Program-made: the position numbers and the translations under genes | Origin: Actinomycetota bacterium | GTDB lineage: Bacteria; Actinomycetota; Thermoleophilia; Gaiellales; Gaiellaceae | Reading direction: 5' to 3' | DNA: 38,171 nucleotides | Assembly (NCBI GenBank): GCA_005884575.1 | Contig: VAWW01000017.1 | Coordinates: forward strand, 1-38,171 | Part shown: in pieces, positions 23,704-32,474 of the stretch | Numbering within the stretch: position 1 is the stretch's first letter | Layout: every line of letters begins with the position of its first letter | The notes under the pieces: model-generated | Told to the model about the DNA's origin: nothing | Database searches by the model: none | The model's input: only the letters and a program-made list of their open reading frames with translations

Positions 23704-24855
23704 CTAGGTGACGACGATGCCGAACGGCGCCGAGCCTGCGGGGAGTGCTGTCGGCGATGACGGCAGCTCGGTCAGGTCGCCGCCGTCGACCGCGAAGGCA
23801 CTGACCGCGTGCGTGCCGGTGTCTACGACCCAGAGCGTCCCGCCGTTGGGCCCGAGCCGAGCGTCCTCGGCACCGACGCCCGCCGCACCGAGAGAGGTGC
23901 TGCCGAGCAGGCTGAGGGAGACGTCGGCCGCGATCGCGTAGCGAGAGATGCTGTGGCTCGCGGTGTTCACGGTGAAGAGGAATTGTCCGTCGTGGCTGAT
24001 CTCGACCCAGCAGGGCGCGGTCTGGAAGTCCGGGAAGGGAGATGCGCCGATCGACGTCAGCGTGCCGTCGCTCCCGTCGCTGAAGGCCGAGACCGTCCCG
24101 TTGCCGGCCCCACCGTGGGCGTTGGAGACGAAGAGCTGGGTCGCGTCGGTCGGACGGAACTCGCTCCCGAACGGACCGGGACCCTGGGCGGCAAACGGGG
24201 AAGCCGGCGCCGCCGTCAGCAGGCCGTCGCCGCCGACGGTGAAGCTGTCGATCAGCGAGGTGCCGACCCTCGTTCCGACGAGCCTGGTTCCGTCGCCGTT
24301 GAACAGGACGTCGCCGGGCGAAGAGCCCGCAGGCAGGGGAACGGTCGAGCCCGCAAGCGGCCGAAGGTGGCCTCCGGAGTTGAGCGTGAAGCCCGTGTAG
24401 TTGCTGCCGTCGTCGCCCGCGTTCGCGACGTAGACGAGGCTTCCGTGGACGGCGATGCTGACGGGCTCGACGCCGCCCGAGGACACCGGGCCGCCTCCGA
24501 CCGGGCGCAGTCCGCCGTCGGAGTCGATGCGCAGCACCGAGACCTGATTGCTGCCGGCGTCGACGGCCAGCAGGTACTTGCCGCCGCTCGTGATCTGCAG
24601 GGCGCCCTGCGAACCGATGCCGGTTCCCGTTCCCGCGCCACCCGCCACGAACGGCGATCCGTGCAACGGCGTCAGCGTACCGTCGGCGTGCCGGTCGAAG
24701 GCGGCGATCGTGTTCGTTCCCGCGGTGTTGTCGTCGACGTATAGATGTCCGACCACGTCGGATGCGGCCGACGCGCCGCCCGCCGCAAGCGTGGCGCCCG
24801 CTGCGGCGAGCGCGAGCACGCTCATCGTCCTGATGGCACGTGTGAACAAGCGCAT
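23704..24855 (-). CDS. Secreted lactonase-type seven-bladed beta-propeller protein
   Basis: The 383-residue protein has a signal peptide (TMSVLALAAAGATLAAGGASA) and YVTN/6-phosphogluconolactonase-like blades, each with a DG-x-L-x(5)-SPF segment followed by a strand pair (GTLTPLHGSPFVAGG, GLLTAAPASPFAAQG, GTLTSIGASPFPDFQ). Bacterial members are often annotated as lactonases, but secreted forms may bind or scavenge; catalytic residues cannot be assigned. ATG 24855 has GGGAG 7 nt upstream. A palindrome at 24901-24916 lies in its upstream region. Confidence 0.82.
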   Translation of the reverse strand: MRLFTRAIRTMSVLALAAAGATLAAGGASAASDVVGHLYVDDNTAGTNTIAAFDRHADGTLTPLHGSPFVAGGAGTGTGIGSQGALQITSGGKYLLAVDAGSNQVSVLRIDSDGGLRPVGGGPVSSGGVEPVSIAVHGSLVYVANAGDDGSNYTGFTLNSGGHLRPLAGSTVPLPAGSSPGDVLFNGDGTRLVGTRVGTSLIDSFTVGGDGLLTAAPASPFAAQGPGPFGSEFRPTDATQLFVSNAHGGAGNGTVSAFSDGSDGTLTSIGASPFPDFQTAPCWVEISHDGQFLFTVNTASHSISRYAIAADVSLSLLGSTSLGAAGVGAEDARLGPNGGTLWVVDTGTHAVSAFAVDGGDLTELPSSPTALPAGSAPFGIVVT

Positions 24856-24900
24856 GCGTTGCTCCCTTCTCGAGGATTTGCCTTCCGCTCTCTAGAGTCG

Positions 24901-24916
24901 CGGCAAGACCTTGCCG
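24901..24916. promoter_or_regulatory. Palindromic operator-like site upstream of the lactonase-type gene
   Basis: CGGCAAGACCTTGCCG is a 7-2-7 inverted repeat about 46 bp before the start codon. It could bind a dimeric regulator. The regulator is not known. Confidence 0.4.
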
Positions 24917-25033
24917 TTCTCTTGCTCGTTCCTGAACAGTTCGTGAAATGAGCGAAAGCGCGGCTACCCGTACGGAAACGCGATCCTCTCGGCCGCGACG
25001 ATTGGGCGGCTGCACTTGTGCGCGCGACGACGG

Positions 25034-25211
25034 ATCGTCAGCCGTGGCAAGCTCGACTCTCCCTGGGCGGTGACGCTCGCGCTGCCGACCTTCGGCGTCT
25101 TCGGCGGCGACATCCTGGTCGGCAACTTCGGCAACGGGCGGATCGACGCCTACGACCCGACGAGCGGCCAGGGGCGAGCTCAGCGGGCCGGGCGGCGGTC
25201 CGATCGCGTGA
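25034..25211 (+). pseudogene. Remnant of a TIGR03118-like secreted beta-propeller
   Basis: Plus-strand codons read RIVSRGKLDSPWAVTLAL followed by FGVFGGDILVGNFGNGRIDAY and DPTSGQ. This matches my memory of the TIGR03118/NHL-type propeller pattern (LNSPWGLALAP...DLLVGNFGDGRINAYDP). After TSGQ the frame shifts: GELSGPGGGPIA and a stop follow in another frame. No start, signal peptide or other blades are found around it. The rest of the 24856-25240 gap holds nothing else I can identify beyond the palindrome. It is a decayed fragment. Confidence 0.6.
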
Positions 25212-25240
25212 GGCGCCTCGTGCGCCTCGCCCCTACCGGT

Positions 25241-26428
25241 CTAACGGAACGCGTTCTCGCCCGTCAGCGCTTCGCCGACGACGAGCGTGTGCACCTCGTG
25301 CGTGCCCTCGTACGTGAGCACCGACTCGAGGTTGTTCATGTGGCGGATGACCGGATACTCGAGCGTGATCCCGTTGCCGCCGAGGATCGTGCGGGCGGTG
25401 CGGCAGACCTCGATCGCACCGCGGACGTTCCCCATCTTCCCCATGCTCACCTGCTCGGGCAGCAGCGTGCCGTCGTCCTTCTTGCGCCCGAGATGGAGGG
25501 CGACCAGCGTCCCGCGGTTGATCTCGAGCGCCATCTCCGCGAGCTTCTGCTGCGTCAGCTGGTAGCCGGCGATCGGCTTGCCAAAGACGATCCGCTCCTT
25601 CGCGTACTCGAGCGCCGACTCGAAGCACGCCCGGGCCGCGCCCTCCGCGCCCCAGACGATCCCGTAGCGCGCCTCGTTCAGGCACGAGAGCGGACCGCGC
25701 AGCGACGAGATCTCCGGGAAGCGGTTCTCCTCGGGCACGCGCACGTCCTTCAGCACGAGCTCGGACGTGACCGACGCGCGCAGCGAGAGCTTGTGCTTCA
25801 TCTCCGGCGCGCTGAAGCCGGGCATTCCCTTCTCGACGATGAAGCCGTTGATCTTCCCGTCCTCGGTGCGCGCCCACACGACCGCGAGGTCGGCAATCGA
25901 GCCGTTCGTGATCCACATCTTGGTGCCGTTGAGGATCCAATCGGCGCCGTCGCGTCGCGCCGTCGTGCGCATCGAGCCCGGATCGGAGCCGGCATCCGGC
26001 TCGGTCAGCCCGAAGCAGCCGATCGCTTCGCCCTCGTGCATCGCGGGCAGCCAGCGCTGCTTCTGCTCCTCCGACCCCCAGCGCCAGATCGCGAACATCG
26101 CGAGCGAGCCCTGCACCGAGACGAGGCTGCGGACGCCCGAGTCACCGGCCTCGAGCTCCATGCACGTCAGCCCGTAGGCGACCGAGCTCGCGCCGGGGAG
26201 CCCGTAGCCCTCGAGGTGCATCCCGAACAGCCCTAGCCCCGCGAGCTCCTGCGTCAGCTCGCGCGGCACCTCGCCTCGTTCGAACCACTCGCCCACGTTC
26301 GGGACGACGCGCTCGCGGACGAACCGACGGACGGTGTCGCGGATCGCCTTCTCCTCGTCGTCGAGGAGCGCGTCGATCGCGAGGAAGTCGCGCGGGTCGA
26401 GCTCCGTCGGCTTCGCGGTGGTCGCCAC
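25241..26428 (-). CDS. Acyl-CoA dehydrogenase, glutaryl-CoA dehydrogenase type
   Basis: This 395-residue FAD enzyme contains GCFGLTEPDAGSDPGSM and WILNGTKMWITNGSIAD in the beta domain, then LNEARYGIVWGAEGAA, ILGGNGITLEYPVIRHMNNLE and YEGTHEVHTLVVG with the catalytic glutamate. The combination fits glutaryl-CoA dehydrogenases, which oxidise and decarboxylate glutaryl-CoA to crotonyl-CoA in lysine/tryptophan breakdown; a decarboxylation-deficient relative cannot be excluded. GTG 26428 is 6 nt after TAGACT (26435-26440), so it is probably leaderless. It lies just downstream of a secreted esterase gene in the same direction, 9 bp apart. Confidence 0.9.
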   Translation of the reverse strand: MATTAKPTELDPRDFLAIDALLDDEEKAIRDTVRRFVRERVVPNVGEWFERGEVPRELTQELAGLGLFGMHLEGYGLPGASSVAYGLTCMELEAGDSGVRSLVSVQGSLAMFAIWRWGSEEQKQRWLPAMHEGEAIGCFGLTEPDAGSDPGSMRTTARRDGADWILNGTKMWITNGSIADLAVVWARTEDGKINGFIVEKGMPGFSAPEMKHKLSLRASVTSELVLKDVRVPEENRFPEISSLRGPLSCLNEARYGIVWGAEGAARACFESALEYAKERIVFGKPIAGYQLTQQKLAEMALEINRGTLVALHLGRKKDDGTLLPEQVSMGKMGNVRGAIEVCRTARTILGGNGITLEYPVIRHMNNLESVLTYEGTHEVHTLVVGEALTGENAFR

Positions 26429-26434
26429 GCGGGC

Positions 26435-26440
26435 AGTCTA
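26435..26440 (-). promoter_or_regulatory. -10 element for a leaderless acyl-CoA dehydrogenase mRNA
   Basis: TAGACT on the minus strand is followed by 6 nt and the GTG at 26428. It lies at the very end of the upstream esterase gene, so the dehydrogenase may have its own promoter. Confidence 0.45.
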
Positions 26441-27271
26441 GCCCCGCGGCTTCGCGACGTGATCCAGCGCGAGGGCCAGCCACGCCGGGGCGTGCTTCGC
26501 CCAGACCGCCTGCTCGTGGCCGCCGGGATAGAGTCGGAACACGTGCGGGACGCCGGCGCTCGTGAGCTCGCGGTCGAACTGCAGGTTCTCGTCGCGGAAC
26601 CGGCCGTCGCCAGAGCCGACGTAGAAGCCGATGAAGGTCGGCTGCGCGGCGACCGCCTTCTTCAACCCCGGCACGAACGTGTGCGCGCTCGCCCGTGCGT
26701 TCGCGGCGGCGGAACCGAGATCGAGCGCCCCCGTCCCGTCCGGGATCGTGGGATGGAAGTACCCGCTCCACGACTCGACGACGGCGAACGAGCCGAGGTT
26801 GTGCAGCGCCAGCAGCATCGCACCGTAGCCGCCGGCTGAGATCCCGACGAGCGCGCGGCCAGAGCGGTCGCGGATCGTCCGGAAGCGCGAGTCGACGACC
26901 CGCGGGAGCTCCTTTGCGATCGCCTTCTCCCAGGCGCCGAGGTACTCCGGATCGGAGTTCGGCCTGCGCGAGCCCTGCGGCGCGACGACGATCGCCGGCC
27001 GGCCGAGCCGGTCGAGCGCGTCCGCGAGGAAGCCCGCGCTCCGGTAGCCGTCGGGGCCCGACGGAAGCCCATGGAGGAAGTAGATCACCGGGTAGCGAGT
27101 CGACCCGGACTCGTACTCCTTCGGGAGGTAGGCGGCGAACTTCAGTTCCCCGCCGAGGGCCTGCGAGCGCAAGTCGGCGTCGAGCTCGCGCCCCCGCGTC
27201 GAAGACGCCGTCGCCGCGATCGAACCGCCGGCTGCGACTGCGAGCGAGAGGAGGACGAACAAGCGCTTCAT
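26438..27271 (-). CDS. Secreted esterase-D/antigen-85-like hydrolase
   Basis: The 277-residue alpha/beta hydrolase has a signal peptide (KRLFVLLSLAVAAGGSIAA), the fold entry VIYFLHGLPSG, nucleophile S145 in GISAGGYGAM and a candidate catalytic histidine in YPGGHEQAVW. It belongs to the esterase D family (PF00756), which includes mycolyltransferases and S-formylglutathione hydrolases. It is paralogous to the divergent gene at 27340: both carry HNLGSFAVVESWSGY or HNPREFGVVESWSGY after the nucleophile. No good ribosome-binding site is seen at ATG 27271. It may act on wall or membrane esters. Confidence 0.85.
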   Translation of the reverse strand: MKRLFVLLSLAVAAGGSIAATASSTRGRELDADLRSQALGGELKFAAYLPKEYESGSTRYPVIYFLHGLPSGPDGYRSAGFLADALDRLGRPAIVVAPQGSRRPNSDPEYLGAWEKAIAKELPRVVDSRFRTIRDRSGRALVGISAGGYGAMLLALHNLGSFAVVESWSGYFHPTIPDGTGALDLGSAAANARASAHTFVPGLKKAVAAQPTFIGFYVGSGDGRFRDENLQFDRELTSAGVPHVFRLYPGGHEQAVWAKHAPAWLALALDHVAKPRG

Positions 27272-27339
27272 CGAGGCTACCGGTGCTTAACACGCACGCA
27301 ATCGAGCCTGAACGGCACCGGGATACAACCAGGCTAGCG

Positions 27340-28275
27340 ATGGAGGGGATAGGCACGCTCCGGCTGGCGGCAGTCGGTACGGCCGCAGCGCTCACTGCGT
27401 TTCTGGCGGTGGGCGCTGTCGGCGTGCGCAACTACGGGCTGAACTACTGGTACTACCGCGGCTTCTCCGCGCCCCGCGATCCGGTCTGGGTGACCCGGCC
27501 GGGCACACAGGAGCGGTTCTCGGTCACGAGCCTCGCGCTCGGCGGGCGCAGCCAGCCGGTCTACGCGTATCTGCCGCCGGGGTACGCGACGTCCCGCCGC
27601 CGCTACCCCGTGATCTACCTCCTGCACGGCTTCCCGGGGCGGCCGCTCGCGTTCCTCGAGACGTTGCGGATGGGCGTCGTCGTCGACGAGCTCGCGACCC
27701 GGGACCCGGCGCGCGCCGCGATCCTCGTCATGCCGTACGGCTCGACCGGCACCTTCACGGACAAGGAGTGGGCGGACGGCGTCGGCGGCGGCGCGGGCTG
27801 GGCGACGTTCGTCTCGCACGACCTGGTCCGCGCGGTCGACGCGCGCTACCGCACGATTCCGTCCGCGCAGGGGCGCGTGATCGCCGGTCTGTCGGAGGGC
27901 GGCTACGGCGCCATCAACATCGCACTCCACAACCCGCGGGAGTTCGGCGTCGTCGAGAGCTGGTCGGGTTACGAGCGTCCGGACCGGATCCGCTCGATCT
28001 TCGGTCAGCAGCTCGGAACGCTGTCGGCGAACGACCCGACGCTGTTGCTCCCCGACGTCGCGCGGGAACTCCGGCGGGAGCACACGTTCTTCTGGTTCTA
28101 CTCCGGCAGCGACGACCGCGTCCGGAAGGAGAACCGCGCGTTCGCGCTGCAGCTTTCCCAGCTGCGGATCCCGCACCACTACTTCGAGGCGTTCGGCGGA
28201 CACAACTGGGGCCTGTGGCGCAGGAACGCGCTCGCCGCCTACCTCGCCGCGATCGCACGCGTGAGTCATGCCTAG
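27340..28275 (+). CDS. Membrane-anchored esterase-D-family hydrolase
   Basis: The 311-residue paralogue of the divergent esterase has one N-terminal membrane helix (about residues 9-29), then VIYLLHGFPGR, nucleophile S185 in GLSEGGYGAIN and a candidate catalytic histidine in FGGHNWGLW. It should face outward. The last 8 bases overlap the start of the MprF-like gene, so the two are translated from one mRNA. Extracytoplasmic hydrolases next to aminoacyl-phosphatidylglycerol synthases are known to cleave the aminoacyl lipid (for example AhyD in enterococci, VirJ/AcvB). That role is a reasonable but untested inference here. ATG 27340 is chosen; TACAAC lies 10 nt upstream. Confidence 0.85.
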   Translation: MEGIGTLRLAAVGTAAALTAFLAVGAVGVRNYGLNYWYYRGFSAPRDPVWVTRPGTQERFSVTSLALGGRSQPVYAYLPPGYATSRRRYPVIYLLHGFPGRPLAFLETLRMGVVVDELATRDPARAAILVMPYGSTGTFTDKEWADGVGGGAGWATFVSHDLVRAVDARYRTIPSAQGRVIAGLSEGGYGAINIALHNPREFGVVESWSGYERPDRIRSIFGQQLGTLSANDPTLLLPDVARELRREHTFFWFYSGSDDRVRKENRAFALQLSQLRIPHHYFEAFGGHNWGLWRRNALAAYLAAIARVSHA

Positions 28276-30337
28276 GGTGTTGCGCTCGCTCGGCGCGACC
28301 GTGCTGTCGCTCGGGATCGTCGTCGCAGCGACCGGCTGGTTCTACGTCGCGCAGCCGCACGTCGCGCTGCCCGGGCCGAGCATGCGGGACGCGCTGCCGC
28401 TCGACGAAGCCGCGCACCGGAGCGGTGTCCCGCTGCTGCTCTTCGTCGCCGTCTGGGCCGTTGCGGCGACACTGCTTGGAGCCGTCGCACGCTGGGCACG
28501 CACCGAGCGGCTCACCGCCGGCCTGCTGCTCGCAATCGGCGTCGGCGCGTGGACCTACGCCGCGGACGGCTTCTCGATCTTCGTCGTCCGGCAGATCCCG
28601 GTGCACGAGGCGTTCCACGCGGCCGCGGTGCTCCAGGCCGTGTACGTGCCTGCGGCCCTTGCGGGCATCGGCGGCGCGCTGCTCGGATCTACCCGAGTGT
28701 CGGCGCGCCCCCGCGCGCCGCTCGTGATCGCCTGGCTCGTCGCCGCGGTCGGCCTTGCCGGGATCGTCGACGCGGTCTTCCCCCAGGATCGCGGCACGCT
28801 CATCGACGCGCTCGGCCCGTCGCACGTCCACGGGCTGTCCACCGCTCTCGTCGCGCCGATCGGGTTCGCGCTCCTGGTCACGGCCCGCGGCCTCGCGCGT
28901 CGACAGCGTCGCGCGTGGCTCATCGCGCTGTCGTTGATGGCCGTGCTGACCGCGCTGCACATCGAGCGGCGGTTCGACCAAGGCGCGATCCTGACCGGCC
29001 TCGCGATGCTCGCGCTGCTCGCGCGGCGCGCGGACTTCCGGCTCCGCGGTGACCCGTCGGCGCAGCCGCGGGTCGCGGTCCACGCGCTCGTCGCCGCCGG
29101 CGGGATCCTCGCCTACGGGCTGACGACGCTGTACGTCAACCGGCTGATGGTCGACCAGCCGTACACGCTCGCGTTCTCGTTGCGGGAGATCGGACGGTCG
29201 TTGCTCGGCCTCAACCTCGGACGCGACCCGCACCTGAGCGGCTCCGTCAGCGAGTGGTTCCCGATCACCGTCTTCCTGCTCGGGGTCGGGGCGCTTGCCG
29301 TGCTGCTGGCGGAGTGGCTCGCGCCGTGGCGCTATCGAGTTCGCCAGGAGGCGAGGGAGCGCGAGCTTGTCCGGTCGCTCGTCGCCGCCTGGGGCGAGGA
29401 CACGCTCGCGCCGTTCGTCCTCCGCGCGGACAAGTCGTACTTCTTCTCGGAGTCCGAGCGCGCCTTTCTCGCGTATCGCGTCGTCGGCGGCGTCGCGATC
29501 GTGTCGGGTGACCCGATCGGTCCGGCCGACGAACGCTGTGGCCTCGTCGGCCGGTTTCTTTCCTTCGCGCACGAGCGCGGCTGGCGCGTCGCAGTGCTCG
29601 GCGTGTCGGAGGGTGCGCTCGGCATCTACCGTGAGCACGGACTCCACGCGCTCTACCACGGGGACGAGGCGGTCATCGACGCCGAGTCGTTCTCGCTCGA
29701 AGGGCGGGCGATCCGCAAGGTGCGTCAGTCGGTGCACCGGCTCGAGCATGCCGGCTACCGCGCCGCGGTCCTGCGTCCGGGCGAGATCGGCCCCGGTCTC
29801 CGGACAGAGCTCGAGGCGATCGCGCGCACCTGGCGCGGCGAGGCGCCCGAGCGCGGCTTGGCGATGGCGCTCGACGCGCTGTTTCGGCTCGGCGACTCCG
29901 AGGCGCTCTTCGTGATCGGCTTCGACGAGTGCGATCGGCCGCACGGCTTCCTCCACTTCGCGCTGTGCCCGACCGCCTCGGCTCTCTCGCTCTCCTCGAT
30001 GCCGCGGTTGCGCTCGTCGCCGAACGGGTTCAACGAGTGGCTGATCTGCGAGACCGTCGCATGGGCACGCGAGAACGGGATGGCGCGCGTGTCGCTTAAC
30101 TTCTCTCCCTTCGCCGCACTGCTCGCCCCCGAGGCGGAGCTGACCGGCGTGCAGCGCGTGCAGGCGGCCGCGCTGCGATCGCTCAAGGGGCACTTCCAAC
30201 TCGACAATCTGCTGCTCTTCAACCGGAAGTTCTTCCCTCTCTGGCAGCCGCGCTTCGTCGTGTACGAGCGCCGCCTCGACCTGCCGCGCGTGGGGATCGC
30301 AGCCCTGGCGGCCGAGGCGTACCTCCCGTTCCAGTGA
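28268..30337 (+). CDS. MprF-like phosphatidylglycerol aminoacyltransferase (DUF2156)
   Basis: The 689-residue protein has about eight to nine membrane helices (to residue about 360) and a cytosolic DUF2156 double-GNAT domain (about 370-680) with RADKSYFFSESERAFLAYRVVGGVAIVSGDPIG, GFNEWLICETVAWARENGMARVSLNFSPFAALL and LLLFNRKFFPLWQPRFVVYE. Related MprF/LysX enzymes transfer lysine or alanine from tRNA to phosphatidylglycerol, lowering surface charge and raising resistance to cationic peptides. No lysyl-tRNA synthetase domain is fused. Amino-acid specificity is unknown. It overlaps the esterase upstream and the DMT gene downstream (GTGA), a three-gene unit. Confidence 0.88.
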   Translation: MPRVLRSLGATVLSLGIVVAATGWFYVAQPHVALPGPSMRDALPLDEAAHRSGVPLLLFVAVWAVAATLLGAVARWARTERLTAGLLLAIGVGAWTYAADGFSIFVVRQIPVHEAFHAAAVLQAVYVPAALAGIGGALLGSTRVSARPRAPLVIAWLVAAVGLAGIVDAVFPQDRGTLIDALGPSHVHGLSTALVAPIGFALLVTARGLARRQRRAWLIALSLMAVLTALHIERRFDQGAILTGLAMLALLARRADFRLRGDPSAQPRVAVHALVAAGGILAYGLTTLYVNRLMVDQPYTLAFSLREIGRSLLGLNLGRDPHLSGSVSEWFPITVFLLGVGALAVLLAEWLAPWRYRVRQEARERELVRSLVAAWGEDTLAPFVLRADKSYFFSESERAFLAYRVVGGVAIVSGDPIGPADERCGLVGRFLSFAHERGWRVAVLGVSEGALGIYREHGLHALYHGDEAVIDAESFSLEGRAIRKVRQSVHRLEHAGYRAAVLRPGEIGPGLRTELEAIARTWRGEAPERGLAMALDALFRLGDSEALFVIGFDECDRPHGFLHFALCPTASALSLSSMPRLRSSPNGFNEWLICETVAWARENGMARVSLNFSPFAALLAPEAELTGVQRVQAAALRSLKGHFQLDNLLLFNRKFFPLWQPRFVVYERRLDLPRVGIAALAAEAYLPFQ

Positions 30338-31106
30338 TCGCTCTCGGCCTCGTGCTGGCCGCCGCCTCCGCGGTCGCGATCAACGGCGGCTACGCGCTGC
30401 AGCACCGGCACGCCTCGGCGCTGCCGCCGCTGTCGCTCCGCCGGCCGCTGCACTCGCTGTTGCAGCTGTTCCGCAATCACTCCTGGCTGGCCGGATTTCT
30501 CGCCGGGATCGGCGGCTGGGGGCTCTACGTCGCTGCGCTCGCCCTCGCACCGCTCTCGCTCGTCCAGGCATGCGCCGCCGGAGGGATCGGCGTGCTCGCC
30601 GTCGGCGCCGGTCGGCTGACCGGCGCGGAGCGGGTCGGCGTGGCAGCCGCGTTCGCCGGGCTCGCGCTGCTCGGGCTCTCGCTCGGCTCGCACACCGGCG
30701 GCACGCGGGCTCGCTCGTCGCGGCGGCGTTCGTCGCGCGGATGCTGCCGCGCGGCCCGGGACTCGGCGTCGCCGCGGGCATCCTCTACGCCGCCGGCGAC
30801 GTCGGGACGAAGGCCGCCGTCGGCGGCGGCGGCCGGCTCCTGTTCGTTCCCGTGCTGCTCGCGTGCCACGGATTGGCCTTCGTCTGCATGCAGCTCGCAT
30901 TCCAACGCGGCGGGCGGCTTGCGACGGCGGGGCTGGCGGTTCTGTGGACGAACGCGCTGCCGATCCTCGCGGGGACGGTCCTATTCGCCGAGTCGATTCC
31001 CAGCGGCTGGCGGGGCACGGCCCGCGTCACGGCGTTCGCACTCGTCCTCGCGGGCGCCGTCGCGCTCAGCCGCCAGGTGGAGAGTCCGGAGCTCGTGACG
31101 GCCTAG
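30334..31106 (+). pseudogene. DMT-superfamily (EamA/NIPA-like) permease with an internal frameshift
   Basis: The N-terminal half starts at GTG 30334 (overlapping the MprF-like stop) and encodes four to five helices: ALGLVLAAASAVAINGGYAL, GGWGLYVAALALAPLSLVQA, GLALLGLSLGSHTGGT. Around 30700-30715 the frame changes: GSLVAAAFVARMLPRGPGLG, AAGILYAAGDVGTKAAV and TARVTAFALVLAGAVAL continue in another frame to the stop at 31106. The simplest lesion is a one-base loss, perhaps with a short deletion of the loop. In intact form it would be a ten-helix exporter, possibly of a metabolite linked to the lipid-modification genes before it. A sequencing or assembly error is a real alternative. Confidence 0.75.
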
Positions 31107-31109
31107 TCT
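31104..31109 (+). promoter_or_regulatory. -10 element for a leaderless MFS mRNA
   Basis: TAGTCT overlaps the stop codon of the preceding permease and lies 6 nt before the GTG at 31116. Confidence 0.45.
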
Positions 31110-31115
31110 GCCCGC

Positions 31116-32474
31116 GTGGACACGCCCGTCCCGCGGCCGAGCGTCTGGGCGCCCGAGTGGCGCACGCTGACGATCGGGCTCGTCGTGACGATCACGCTCG
31201 CCGCCTCGGAGGCGCTCGCCGTCGCGACCGTGCTGCCGCTCGTCGCGCGCGACCTGCACGGGATCTCGCTCTACGGCTGGGTGACGAGCGCGTTCTTCCT
31301 CGGAACGCTCGTCGGGCTCGTCGTCGCGGGCGAGCAGGTCGACCGGCACGGGCCCGCCGGGCCGTTCGCCGCCGGGATCGTCGTCTTCGCCGCCGGACTG
31401 CTCGTCTCGGGACTCGCGCCGGCGATGTGGGTCGTCGTCGTCGGCCGCGCGCTCCAGGGGCTCGGCGCGGGCGCGATCCCGGCGGTCGCGTACGCGAGCA
31501 TCGGGCGCCGGATCCCGAACGAGCTGCGGCCGCGCGTGTTCGCGCTGCTCTCAACGGCGTGGGTTGTGCCGGGACTCGTCGGGCCGGCGGTTGCGGCAGG
31601 TGTCGCTGCAGCTGCCGGCTGGCGTGCCGTCTTCCTCGGACTCGTCCCGCTCGTCGCGGTTGCGGGAGCACTGTCGTTCCGCGCGCTGCGGACGATCGGA
31701 CCGCCCGAGGAGCCGTTGGTCGCGGCAAGCCGGCTCGTCCCCGCGCTGCTCGTCGCCGCCGGCGCCGGGCTCGGGCTCGCGGCGCTGGCGGAGCGCTCCT
31801 GGCTCGCGGTGCCGCTCGGCGTCGCGGCGATCCTCGTCGCCGCGCGGCCGCTGACGCGCCTCGTGCCCGCCGGGACGTTGACGGCGAAGCCGGGGCTGCC
31901 GGCGACGATCCTCGCCCGCGGCCTGCTGACGTTCGCCTTCTTCGGCGCCGACACGTTCGTGCCGCTCGCCGTCGTCTCCGTCCGGCACCGGTCGACCGCG
32001 GTCGCCGGGATCGCGCTGACGGCGGCGACGGTCTCGTGGACGGCGGCGTCGTGGGTGCAGGAGCGCATCGTGCGCAGGACGAACGCACGGCAGCTCGTCG
32101 GCGGCGGGCTCGTGATCGTCGCCGCGGGGATCGCCGGCTCGGCACTCGTCCTCGACAGTCGAATGCCGATCGCCGTGGCCGCGATCGCCTGGGCGGTCGG
32201 CGGCTTCGGGATCGGCCTCGCCTACTCGACGCTCTCGCTCGTCGTCCTGCGCGAGGCGCCGCCGGGGCAGGAAGGCACGGCGACGTCGGCGCTCCAGCTC
32301 CTCGACAACCTCGGCGTCGCGGTCGGCGCGGGCATCGGCGGCGCCGCGGTCGCGATCGCGGTGTCGCACGGGCACGAGGCACTCGGGATCCGAATCGCGT
32401 ATGCGGTCTCGGCGGCGGTCGCACTCCTCGGCGTCGTCGTTGCGCGACGCCTGCCGGGATATCCACTCTCCTAG
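31116..32474 (+). CDS. Major facilitator superfamily transporter (DHA2-like efflux type)
   Basis: The 452-residue protein has 12-14 hydrophobic helices. Motif A-like GEQVDRHGPAGPF lies between helices 2 and 3, and GRALQGLGAGAIPAVAYASIGRRIP in the helix 4/5 region matches drug:H+ antiporter motif C/D patterns. AWAVGGFGIGLAYSTLSLVV and a C-terminal GVAVGAGIGGAAVAIAVS follow. It most likely exports a hydrophobic compound; the substrate is unknown. GTG 31116 follows TAGTCT by 6 nt. The stop shares CTAG (32471-32474) with the ATP-grasp gene. Confidence 0.85.
   Translation: MDTPVPRPSVWAPEWRTLTIGLVVTITLAASEALAVATVLPLVARDLHGISLYGWVTSAFFLGTLVGLVVAGEQVDRHGPAGPFAAGIVVFAAGLLVSGLAPAMWVVVVGRALQGLGAGAIPAVAYASIGRRIPNELRPRVFALLSTAWVVPGLVGPAVAAGVAAAAGWRAVFLGLVPLVAVAGALSFRALRTIGPPEEPLVAASRLVPALLVAAGAGLGLAALAERSWLAVPLGVAAILVAARPLTRLVPAGTLTAKPGLPATILARGLLTFAFFGADTFVPLAVVSVRHRSTAVAGIALTAATVSWTAASWVQERIVRRTNARQLVGGGLVIVAAGIAGSALVLDSRMPIAVAAIAWAVGGFGIGLAYSTLSLVVLREAPPGQEGTATSALQLLDNLGVAVGAGIGGAAVAIAVSHGHEALGIRIAYAVSAAVALLGVVVARRLPGYPLS

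Noticed and set aside
30570..30700. Separate gene starting at 30570 for the C-terminal permease half
   Set aside because: Its first 45 codons are Arg-rich shadow sequence; only the part after about 30710 is membrane-like, so a frameshift in one gene fits better.
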